Part shown: in pieces, positions 1 to 4,723 of the stretch
How positions within the stretch are numbered: the first letter of the stretch is position 1
Layout: the number at the start of each line of letters is the position of its first letter
NCBI GenBank assembly: GCA_944325235.1
Contig: CALUZE010000095.1
Coordinates: forward strand, 1 to 5,184
Length of the DNA stretch: 5,184 bases
Direction of reading: 5' to 3'
Origin: an uncultured Elusimicrobiales bacterium
GTDB taxonomy: Bacteria; Elusimicrobiota; Elusimicrobia; Elusimicrobiales; Elusimicrobiaceae
The notes under the pieces: model-generated
Told to the model about the DNA's origin: nothing
Database searches by the model: none
The model's input: the letters and a program-made list of their open reading frames with translations, nothing else
Made by a program: the position numbers and the translations under genes

Positions 1-228
1 ATACGGCAGCAGCAAAATGCTGAACGTCATGTATAGCAACGTAAACACGACCAGCGGAATGGACAACATAAATAAACCGCCCGTTAGGCCGGACGGCTCT
101 GCATGTACGAAAATAAAACGCCAGAAACTGATGTTCAAAAACAGCAAAAAGTATAGCGATAGTATTGTAATTAAACGGCTGGAGGAAACGGAAAGCGTTT
201 TGCGGAAAAAGGCAGAAATTTTTTGCAT
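1..228 (-). CDS. EptA-like phosphoethanolamine transferase, N-terminal fragment (cut by window edge)
   Basis: An open frame of exactly 76 codons runs from an ATG at 228 to the window edge with no stop. The start has a GGAG site (235-238) six bases upstream. The protein begins MQKISAFFRK, then a hydrophobic span (about residues 19-40, containing FLLFLNISFWRFIF), a short polar loop (AEPSGLTGG), and a second span (about 51-75). This order, with LNIxF in the first helix and LSxPxVxF in the second, resembles the start of EptA-family enzymes, inner-membrane proteins that transfer phosphoethanolamine from phosphatidylethanolamine to lipid A on the periplasmic side. The catalytic sulfatase-like domain, with the Thr nucleophile and Zn site, would lie outside the window and cannot be checked. 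A related membrane sulfatase-fold transferase is also possible. Transcribed divergently from the small gene at 338. Confidence 0.68.
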   Translation of the reverse strand, partial: MQKISAFFRKTLSVSSSRLITILSLYFLLFLNISFWRFIFVHAEPSGLTGGLFMLSIPLVVFTLLYMTFSILLLPY

Positions 229-322
229 AAAATACTCCAAATTCAATCTATATATATTTTACTCTTATCGTAGGCTGCCTGCCTAGTAACCCTTAAAAAC
301 GTGAGAAAAAAGGCCCGGATTA

Positions 323-331
323 TGCCATAAT
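323..331 (+). promoter_or_regulatory. Candidate extended -10 promoter of the small membrane protein
   Basis: The sequence TGCCATAAT fits an extended -10 element (TG-n-TATAAT with one mismatch). It closely resembles the TGCTATAAT in front of the tRNA-Ser gene in this window. No good -35 is visible at 16-18 bases upstream, which is common for extended -10 promoters. The expected transcription start, 6-7 bases further on, falls at 337-338, on or next to the ATG at 338. Confidence 0.45.
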
Positions 332-337
332 ATATCT

Positions 338-601
338 ATGGAAGAAAAAGAAATCATCCGAACCGAAGAAATTATTGAACCGGAGATTTTGGACGAACAC
401 GGCCGCCCCATTCACACCGGGCCCGCGAAAGATTCCGCACGCCCCAAAGGCGATATGGGGGGAATTATCGGCGGGGTGGCGGTGTTGGCGTTCGGGTTTA
501 TTATGACGCTTTTGGTGGCTGTGTTCAGCATTTGTGTGGTGCTGCCGCTGATGTTGCTGGGGCGGCTGTTGGGCATGCAGGTAAAAACCTTCCGGCGCTA
601 A
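338..601 (+). CDS. Small single-span membrane protein, unknown function
   Basis: An 87-residue protein that I do not recognise. Residues 1-40 are soluble and strongly acidic at first (MEEKEIIRTEEIIEPEILDE), then proline- and lysine-containing. Residues 41-74 form one long hydrophobic segment starting with a glycine-rich GGIIGG, and the tail (GRLLGMQVKTFRR) is basic. The basic tail suggests the C-terminus is cytoplasmic, but a hairpin of two short helices cannot be excluded. There is no Shine-Dalgarno sequence before the ATG; a -10-like element sits seven bases upstream, so translation may be leaderless. A strong terminator follows 16 bases after the TAA. The gene is the only plus-strand gene here, divergent from the EptA-like gene and convergent with the outer-membrane protein. 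That this frame is real is supported by the clean acidic, transmembrane, basic layout and the matching terminator. Confidence 0.7.
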   Translation: MEEKEIIRTEEIIEPEILDEHGRPIHTGPAKDSARPKGDMGGIIGGVAVLAFGFIMTLLVAVFSICVVLPLMLLGRLLGMQVKTFRR

Positions 602-616
602 TCCTTTTACCCATTC

Positions 617-647
617 AAAAAGCCCCCGGGTTGCGGGGGCTTTTTTT
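617..647. terminator. Bidirectional intrinsic terminator between convergent genes
   Basis: AGCCCCCG (621-628) pairs with CGGGGGCT (634-641) around a five-base loop. The stem is followed by seven T on the plus strand (641-647) and preceded by a run of A (617-621) that gives a T run on the minus strand. It can end both the plus-strand gene ending at 601 and the minus-strand gene ending at 665. Confidence 0.9.
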
Positions 648-664
648 GTCGGCATCATATCCGT

Positions 665-1420
665 TTAGAGATACAAGATTTTGAAACCCATCATAAATTC
701 CCAATCGTAGGAATATTTATTGCCACCCAGGTGCCAGCCCCCGCGCACATACATGGAGGAGCCGACGTTAATCATCGTGCCGAGCTCAAACTCGCCGATG
801 AGTTCCGCTTCGCCGGGGTTTTGGTAGTCCACGGCGTAGCGCGGGTCAAACTCAAACCACCAGCCGTCCGGCCCGATGAGGCCGAAAATCATCCGGTAGC
901 GGCTTTCGTTGATATCGTCCCGCCCGCTGCTGCCCGCAAACGAAAAGATATGGCGGTATTCCGCTTCCACGAAGAAGGCCGGGCTCAGTTTCCATACGGT
1001 AAAAATTTCCGGCTCGGCCACCCATTTGCCGTCCCCCAAGCTGCGGTCGGTGGCGGTGGGGGTGGTGAGTTCCATCGCCAACCCGTACGAAAACACTTTG
1101 CTCGGCGTGTAATTGACGTACGTGCCCGACACCATAATGTCCCCCAAGCCCTTAGCGGAAACTTCGTCGTTCCCTACGCGGGCGACGGGGATTTCGGCCC
1201 CGAATTTCCAATGTTTGTTGAGCTTAAAAGACGGTTTGATTTCCAACGTGGCGGACACATCGTTTTTGGCGTCGTTTTTGGCTTTAAAGCGGGGTTTAAA
1301 TTCCAACGAGGTGATATTTTCCGTGGGTAAAATATCCAATACCTGCAAGTTTTCCTGCAGTTGGGCTTGCCCGGGCAGTGCACAAAACAGCGCACATAAA
1401 AGGAATATATGTTTGCGCAT
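665..1420 (-). CDS. Outer-membrane beta-barrel protein (Phenol_MetA_deg-like)
   Basis: A 251-residue exported protein. Residues 1-19 are a signal peptide (MRKHIFLLCALFCALPGQA) with cleavage expected after the final Ala. The mature part alternates polar and aromatic or hydrophobic residues in short strands typical of an outer-membrane barrel, for example LEIKPSFKLNKHWKFGAEIP and PAFFVEAEYRHIFSF, with GLGD and a DRSLGDGKWVAEPE segment like those in the uncharacterised barrel family once named after the MetA phenol-degradation pathway. No plug domain or enzymatic motif is visible, and the substrate, if it is a channel, is unknown. The chain ends in Leu rather than the usual terminal Phe. The start is set by GAGG four bases before the ATG. 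Only 25 bases separate the start from the tRNA terminator upstream, leaving little room for a promoter. Confidence 0.8.
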   Translation of the reverse strand: MRKHIFLLCALFCALPGQAQLQENLQVLDILPTENITSLEFKPRFKAKNDAKNDVSATLEIKPSFKLNKHWKFGAEIPVARVGNDEVSAKGLGDIMVSGTYVNYTPSKVFSYGLAMELTTPTATDRSLGDGKWVAEPEIFTVWKLSPAFFVEAEYRHIFSFAGSSGRDDINESRYRMIFGLIGPDGWWFEFDPRYAVDYQNPGEAELIGEFELGTMINVGSSMYVRGGWHLGGNKYSYDWEFMMGFKILYL

Positions 1421-1445
1421 ACGACCTCACAATTAATTAAGGATT

Positions 1446-1470
1446 AAAAAAGCCCCATAACGGGGCTTTT
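1446..1470 (-). terminator. Intrinsic terminator downstream of tRNA-Ser
   Basis: On the minus strand GCCCC (1466-1462) and GGGGC (1456-1452) form a stem with a five-base loop, extended by four A-T pairs and followed by six T (complement of A 1446-1451). It lies immediately after the tRNA 3' end and 25 bases ahead of the outer-membrane protein start, so it could also act as a leader hairpin for that gene. Confidence 0.85.
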
Positions 1471-1473
1471 AAA

Positions 1474-1563
1474 TGGCGGAGAGGGAGAGATTCGAACTCT
1501 CGATACGGTTTCCCGTATGCAGTCTTTCCAGGACTGTGCCTTAAACCGCTCGGCCACCTCTCC
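1474..1563 (-). tRNA. tRNA-Ser (anticodon GGA), CCA encoded
   Basis: All cloverleaf parts are visible on the minus strand. The acceptor stem GGAGAGG (1563-1557) pairs with CCTCTCC (1484-1478), followed by discriminator G (1477) and an encoded CCA (1476-1474). The D arm contains GCCGAGCGGTTTAAGGC. The anticodon stem CAGTC/GACTG closes the loop CTGGAAA, with the GGA anticodon at 1529-1527, reading UCC and UCU. A long variable arm (ACGG-GAAA-CCGT core) marks a class II tRNA. The T arm is GAGAG-TTCGAAT-CTCTC. The 90-base length fits serine. It lies between an upstream extended -10 promoter and a downstream terminator, so it has its own transcription unit, although read-through from the arsenic operon is possible because no terminator separates them. 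Confidence 0.97.
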
Positions 1564-1593
1564 AAAAGTGTATGGCGGACTAAGTACACATTT

Positions 1594-1602
1594 ATTATAG
1601 CA
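1594..1602 (-). promoter_or_regulatory. Extended -10 promoter for tRNA-Ser
   Basis: The minus strand reads TGCTATAAT, a perfect extended -10 element. Transcription would begin near 1587, giving a pre-tRNA leader of about 24 bases. The -35 position, about 17 bases upstream, shows no close match to TTGACA. Confidence 0.75.
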
Positions 1603-1636
1603 AATTAATTTTTACGTGTGTATTTCCAGACGGGAA

Positions 1637-1897
1637 TTACCGCTTTTGCGGCGGGTTGCTGCGGTAGCGCAGCAGCAAATCCCGCAGGGTTTCCGCCGTG
1701 GCGGTTTGGCCGGATAATACCACTTGCCCGTCTATCATCAGGGCCGGCGTACGCAAAACGCCGGATTGAAGAATTTGGTCCAGGTCATCCACTTTTTCCA
1801 CGGTTTCGTTCCAGCCCAGCATTTGAAGCGCCTGCCGGGTGTTGTTAAACAGCAAGCTGCATTTGGCGCAGCCCATTCCCAATATTTTAATTTCCAT
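1637..1897 (-). CDS. Small thioredoxin-fold CxxC protein (redox-active disulfide protein type)
   Basis: An 86-residue single-domain thioredoxin-fold protein with no signal peptide, so cytoplasmic. The first strand MEIKILGMG leads into the redox motif C10-A-K-C13, and TPALMIDG (residues 50-57) supplies the cis-proline loop (P51). This is the minimal layout of the Thioredoxin_3 or redox-active disulfide protein 2 family, which is often encoded beside ArsP/DUF318 permeases, as here. It probably handles thiol exchange or metalloid hand-over for the permease; the exact reaction is not known. Two ATG codons are adjacent (1900 and 1897). I chose the second because AGGAGG (1903-1908) is five bases from it but only two from the first; the longer version would be 87 residues. 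The permease stop codon TAG lies within this Shine-Dalgarno sequence, indicating translational coupling. Confidence 0.88.
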   Translation of the reverse strand: MEIKILGMGCAKCSLLFNNTRQALQMLGWNETVEKVDDLDQILQSGVLRTPALMIDGQVVLSGQTATAETLRDLLLRYRSNPPQKR

Positions 1898-1906
1898 CAT
1901 TTCCTC

Positions 1907-2878
1907 CTATAAAATAGCGTTTAATAAATATCCTACTGCAATAAACGACACGATCAAATACAGCAAAAACAGGCCAATCATTTTGGCGGACAACACTTTT
2001 TTTAACATCATCATTTCCGGCAGCGAAATGGCGGTAATGCTCATCAAAATTACCAGTGCCGTCCCCAGCGGAACGCCCTTTAACAACAGCGTCTGTATGA
2101 CGGGGATTACTCCCGCGTGGTTGGCGTATAACGGCGCCCCGATGACGGAGGCCAGCGGTACGGCCCAGGGATTATCGGCCCCCAGGTATTTGCTCAGAAT
2201 TTCCACCGGCACGAAGCCGTGTATGGCGGCCCCCACCAAAAGCCCCAAAATAATGTAGACCCACAGGCTTTTAATCGTGTCCCACGCAAAAGAATGTGCA
2301 TAACGCACCAAATTCTGTGCGCGCTGAGTGAACGTTTGGCGTCCGCATGCACACGCAGGGGCGGCGTGTGTAGGGGGCTGATAGATGCACAATTTTTCCA
2401 AATGAAGACGGTCCGCCAGCCAGCCGCCTATCACGGCAATCACCGTTCCGCTGGCTACATATATAAGTGCCACTCCCAAACCGGCGCCTTGCATGCTGAT
2501 CAGCATAAACGTGGCGATTTCGCTGACCAGGGGCGAACTGATTAAAAAGGCCATCGTAATGCCAAACGGAATGCCCGCCGTGATGAACCCGATAAAGAGC
2601 GGAATGGACGAGCAGGAACAAAAGGGCGTTACAATACCCAAAAATACGGCCAGGAAATACCCGTACCAGCGGTTTTTGCCGGCCAGATAATCACGCACTT
2701 TTTCGGGCGACAGTTGGGCGCGGAAAAGCGAAATGACGAAAATAAGAACGTAAATTAAAACAAAAATTTTGGTTACATCCTCTATAAAAAAATGTACGGC
2801 ACTGCCAAGCGGCGTTTGGGCGCAGAGGCCTATTTTTGCAGTGGCCCAATCGGCCAGCCAGGTGAATATTTGAAACAT
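1907..2878 (-). CDS. arsP: ArsP/DUF318-family permease (probable organoarsenical efflux)
   Basis: A 323-residue inner-membrane permease with about eight hydrophobic spans in two halves joined by a hydrophilic loop (about residues 155-200). The family signature TPFCSCSSIPLFIGF (85-99) with C87 and C89 is clear, followed by SSPLVSE (114-120). The second half carries IGAPLYANHAGVIPV (246-260), the matching repeat position without cysteines. Characterised ArsP proteins export trivalent organoarsenicals such as methylarsenite; assignment to that substrate here is by family and by the ArsR neighbour. The central loop adds a second Cys-x-Cys (C176, C178) near H171, which could hold a metal. The start is the ATG at 2878, five bases from AGGAG (2884-2888); a GTG at 2884 overlaps that site and is unlikely. 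arsR lies upstream, and the CxxC protein follows with its likely ATG nine bases past the TAG. Confidence 0.9.
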   Translation of the reverse strand: MFQIFTWLADWATAKIGLCAQTPLGSAVHFFIEDVTKIFVLIYVLIFVISLFRAQLSPEKVRDYLAGKNRWYGYFLAVFLGIVTPFCSCSSIPLFIGFITAGIPFGITMAFLISSPLVSEIATFMLISMQGAGLGVALIYVASGTVIAVIGGWLADRLHLEKLCIYQPPTHAAPACACGRQTFTQRAQNLVRYAHSFAWDTIKSLWVYIILGLLVGAAIHGFVPVEILSKYLGADNPWAVPLASVIGAPLYANHAGVIPVIQTLLLKGVPLGTALVILMSITAISLPEMMMLKKVLSAKMIGLFLLYLIVSFIAVGYLLNAIL

Positions 2879-2896
2879 AAACACTCCTTTTTTATT

Positions 2897-2922
2897 TATC
2901 TATATATCTAAATATATAGATA
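2897..2922. promoter_or_regulatory. Long AT-rich palindrome, candidate second ArsR operator
   Basis: Two perfect 11-base arms (2897-2907 and 2912-2922; TATCTATATAT against ATATATAGATA) flank a four-base spacer. It lies in the 66-base gap between the arsR stop and the permease start, nine bases before the permease Shine-Dalgarno sequence. On the minus strand it shares ATATTTA followed by GATATAT with the operator over the arsR promoter, where two extra bases separate the same words. It is not a terminator because no T run follows. It might be an internal operator-promoter or an mRNA hairpin. Confidence 0.55.
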
Positions 2923-2944
2923 TATTAGCGAAAAAATTTTTGCC

Positions 2945-3238
2945 CTACTTTTCCGACTTTTCTTGTGCCGAAAGCAAAACAGAAATGTATTTTTGCATTT
3001 CGCGCAAGCCGGCGCTTTTTAAGCAATAGTGCATCCAGCGGCCTTCTTTCCGTGCGGAAACAAGCCCGGCGTCACACAAAATTTTCATATGGTGCGACAG
3101 CGTGGACTGCCCAATTTGCAGTTCCTGCTGCAAGTGGCAGGCGCACATTTCCCCGCGGCGGAGCAACTGCACAATTTGCACGCGGTGTTCGTCGCAAAGG
3201 GCCTTAAATAAGCGGGCGGTGTGTTGGGGCAAAGTCAT
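2945..3238 (-). CDS. arsR: ArsR/SmtB-family metalloid-responsive repressor
   Basis: A 97-residue winged-helix repressor of normal family length. The helix-turn-helix is at about residues 34-60, with recognition helix GQSTLSHHMKIL and the wing around SARKEGRWMHYCL. The sensor motif GEMCACHLQQEL (29-40) places cysteines at 32 and 34, matching the ELCVCDL type of arsenite site; the third cysteine found in plasmid R773 ArsR (C37) is replaced by Gln. Other cysteines are C15, C55 and C72. In the family, binding of As(III) or Sb(III), or of a trivalent organoarsenical, releases the repressor from DNA. The start is supported by AGAGGA (3243-3248) four bases upstream of the ATG. It is the first gene of the unit arsR-arsP-CxxC protein, with an operator covering its own promoter, so autoregulation is expected. 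Confidence 0.93.
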   Translation of the reverse strand: MTLPQHTARLFKALCDEHRVQIVQLLRRGEMCACHLQQELQIGQSTLSHHMKILCDAGLVSARKEGRWMHYCLKSAGLREMQKYISVLLSAQEKSEK

Positions 3239-3255
3239 TTTTTCCTCTTGTGATT

Positions 3256-3284
3256 ATTATAATAAATATATCGATAAATATCAA
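3256..3284 (-). promoter_or_regulatory. arsR operon promoter
   Basis: On the minus strand TTGATA (3284-3279) and TATAAT (3261-3256) are separated by exactly 17 bases, a near-consensus sigma-70-type promoter. Transcription should begin near 3249, leaving a leader of only about 11 bases that consists almost entirely of the Shine-Dalgarno sequence. Confidence 0.85.
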
Positions 3285-3290
3285 TATATT
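3265..3290. promoter_or_regulatory. ArsR operator, imperfect 12-2-12 inverted repeat
   Basis: On the minus strand the arms AATATATTGATA and TATCGATATATT flank TT and match at 11 of 12 positions. This 12-2-12 layout is the classic operator shape of the ArsR/SmtB family. It covers the whole -35 element and most of the spacer of the arsR promoter, so bound repressor would block RNA polymerase. A shorter perfect palindrome, TCAATATATTGA (3281-3292), overlaps it. Confidence 0.75.
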
Positions 3291-3298
3291 GAAGCTTA

Positions 3299-3325
3299 TA
3301 AAACCCCCGCTGGGCGGGGGTTTTA
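3299..3325 (-). terminator. Intrinsic terminator after the thioredoxin-CcdA fusion gene
   Basis: AAAACCCCCGC (3300-3310) pairs with GCGGGGGTTTT (3314-3324) around a three-base loop, with one more T-A pair outside. On the minus strand the stem ends in TTTTAT. It starts directly after the TAA at 3327 and lies just upstream of the arsR operator, so it insulates the arsenic operon from the redox genes. Confidence 0.85.
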
Positions 3326-3326
3326 G

Positions 3327-4712
3327 TTAAAACATATTGGCTAACATCAGCAGCAGCAAGCCCAAAAATACGCAGCACAACAGGAACTTGGACAGCCCCA
3401 AATGCTTTTTGAGCCAGTTGTTAAAAGTAGCCGATTCTTTGCCGCACAGCGTCAGCACGAACACCAGCACCAGCGGCAATACGAACATCAGATTGTAGAG
3501 GATTAAATACTCGGCCGCTTTCCACGATTGGCTGCCGGCTTCTTTCAAAATCACGACGCACGTGGGCAAATACACCTGGCCCGTGCACACGGCCTCTACG
3601 CCGGATACCACAAACCCCACCGCAAACGCGGCCAGCATCAGCCGCCACATGGAGCTGTGTTTGTCGCGCAGGAAGAAGCGCATGACTTTGTGGATGTATT
3701 CCTTGTAGCTTTTGGGCAGCTGCAGGAGCATTTTTTCGGATTTTTTGGTCCGCTGGTAAACGATGAAATCATACAAGCTGAGCGCCAAAAACAGCACACA
3801 CAGCACAATGGTGCCCCACTGCACGGCCAGTGTTACGTAGCGGAAGCCTTTCATCGCATAGAGCGCGTGGAAGGCGCCCAACCCCATCAAAAGGTACGCC
3901 AGAAAAACGGACGCACAGTAGGCCGTACCCACGATGATGATTTCTTTCTTGGTGTATTTGTAGGCCGCCAGGAAAGATACGAAAAATACAATTACCGCAA
4001 ACGCGCAAGGGTTGATGCCGTCGGCCAGCCCGGCGCCGATGATGGCCCACAAGGTGATTTGGCTAAACAGCGTTTCGTGCGCTTGCAGTTGGGCGGCCTC
4101 GGCTTGGGCCGCTGTTTCTTCGGCGGACGCGGGGATTTCTTCCGTCGGCGCGGGTTGGGCGGCGGCCGTTTCTTCGGCCGGGGCCGGCTCCGCGGCGGGT
4201 TGTTCAGCCGTTTGCTGCGGTTGGGCTTCTTCGGCCGGTTCCGTTTTGGCTGCCGGCTCCGCCGTCGTTTGAGCTGTGGCGGCCGTTTGGGCGGGGGCCG
4301 GTTTGGCAAGCGGTTTTAAGCCGGGCACGCGGGTCGTTTCCCCGTTGGCAAGGGCTTTTTGGACGGCTTCGTCTGCGCCGGTGCTGATTTGCGTCGGGTA
4401 GCCCTGCAAAACGGTTTCACCCACGACCAGCATCGGAATGCCGGCCGAATCCAGCTGATAGGCCTGTAAAGTTTGGAAGAACAGCACGTTGTTGGCCTGC
4501 TCGGTCAAATCGTATTCCACCAACTCCACGGTGCCGTTGTATTTATCGCGGAACTGCTGCGGAAATCCGTCCTGTTTTAAGTGGCGGCAGTGCGGACAGT
4601 ACGGCGACGTAAACAGCACGGCTTGCACCGCGGGAGCGGCCCACAGGCTGGATCCTGCCCCCAACAAGAGGGCAAATAATAGAAACGGCTTTAAGAAACG
4701 ACGGAAGGTCAT
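3327..4712 (-). CDS. Exported thioredoxin domain fused to CcdA/DsbD-type transmembrane thiol transporter
   Basis: A 461-residue protein in four parts. Residues 1-25 are a signal peptide ending SSLWA. Residues 27-130 are a thioredoxin or glutaredoxin-like domain with C39-P-H-C42 and cis-proline GIP (91-93). Residues 133-212 are a long low-complexity linker rich in Ala, Pro, Glu, Gln and Thr. Residues 218-461 are a six-helix CcdA/DsbD membrane domain with paired cysteines in GINPCAF (C236) and VEAVCTGQVYLPT (C376). CcdA-type proteins carry reducing equivalents from cytoplasmic thioredoxin across the membrane; here the likely acceptor is the fused periplasmic domain. The domain order differs from DsbD, whose thioredoxin domain is C-terminal. 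I chose the ATG at 4712, preceded by AGGAG (4721-4725) at eight bases and giving a proper signal peptide; longer starts at 4730 and 4751 lack a site and the latter overlaps the upstream gene. The final substrate is unknown. Confidence 0.88.
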   Translation of the reverse strand: MTFRRFLKPFLLFALLLGAGSSLWAAPAVQAVLFTSPYCPHCRHLKQDGFPQQFRDKYNGTVELVEYDLTEQANNVLFFQTLQAYQLDSAGIPMLVVGETVLQGYPTQISTGADEAVQKALANGETTRVPGLKPLAKPAPAQTAATAQTTAEPAAKTEPAEEAQPQQTAEQPAAEPAPAEETAAAQPAPTEEIPASAEETAAQAEAAQLQAHETLFSQITLWAIIGAGLADGINPCAFAVIVFFVSFLAAYKYTKKEIIIVGTAYCASVFLAYLLMGLGAFHALYAMKGFRYVTLAVQWGTIVLCVLFLALSLYDFIVYQRTKKSEKMLLQLPKSYKEYIHKVMRFFLRDKHSSMWRLMLAAFAVGFVVSGVEAVCTGQVYLPTCVVILKEAGSQSWKAAEYLILYNLMFVLPLVLVFVLTLCGKESATFNNWLKKHLGLSKFLLCCVFLGLLLLMLANMF

Positions 4713-4723
4713 ACAAATAACTC

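Noticed and set aside
271..285. Short inverted repeat TAGGC-TGCCT-GCCTA in the divergent intergenic region
   Set aside because: Only five-base arms and no link to a known regulator; the neighbouring CTTAA does not form the paired repeat expected of a PmrA box.
17..286. Plus-strand frame of 89 codons
   Set aside because: It is antisense to the EptA-like fragment, has no Shine-Dalgarno sequence and a composition with no recognisable domain; the minus strand gives clear transmembrane helices and a good ribosome binding site.
731..1330. Plus-strand frame of 199 codons
   Set aside because: Antisense shadow of the outer-membrane protein; low-complexity Gly/Val/Arg/Phe composition and no ribosome binding site.
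1358..1420. Lipoprotein signal in the outer-membrane protein
   Set aside because: The cysteines in the signal peptide are not preceded by a lipobox, and a normal signal peptidase I site (GQA) follows.
1474..1563. tRNA-Ser as an integration site for a mobile element
   Set aside because: No direct repeat of the tRNA 3' end and no integrase or mobile-element gene is visible in the window.
2879..2884. GTG start for the permease at 2884
   Set aside because: The GTG overlaps the AGGAG site itself, while the ATG at 2878 is correctly spaced at five bases.
3528..4319. Plus-strand frame of 263 codons, Gly/Arg/Phe-rich at its end
   Set aside because: Antisense shadow of the thioredoxin-CcdA gene; the repeat-like tail mirrors the Ala/Pro/Glu linker codons.
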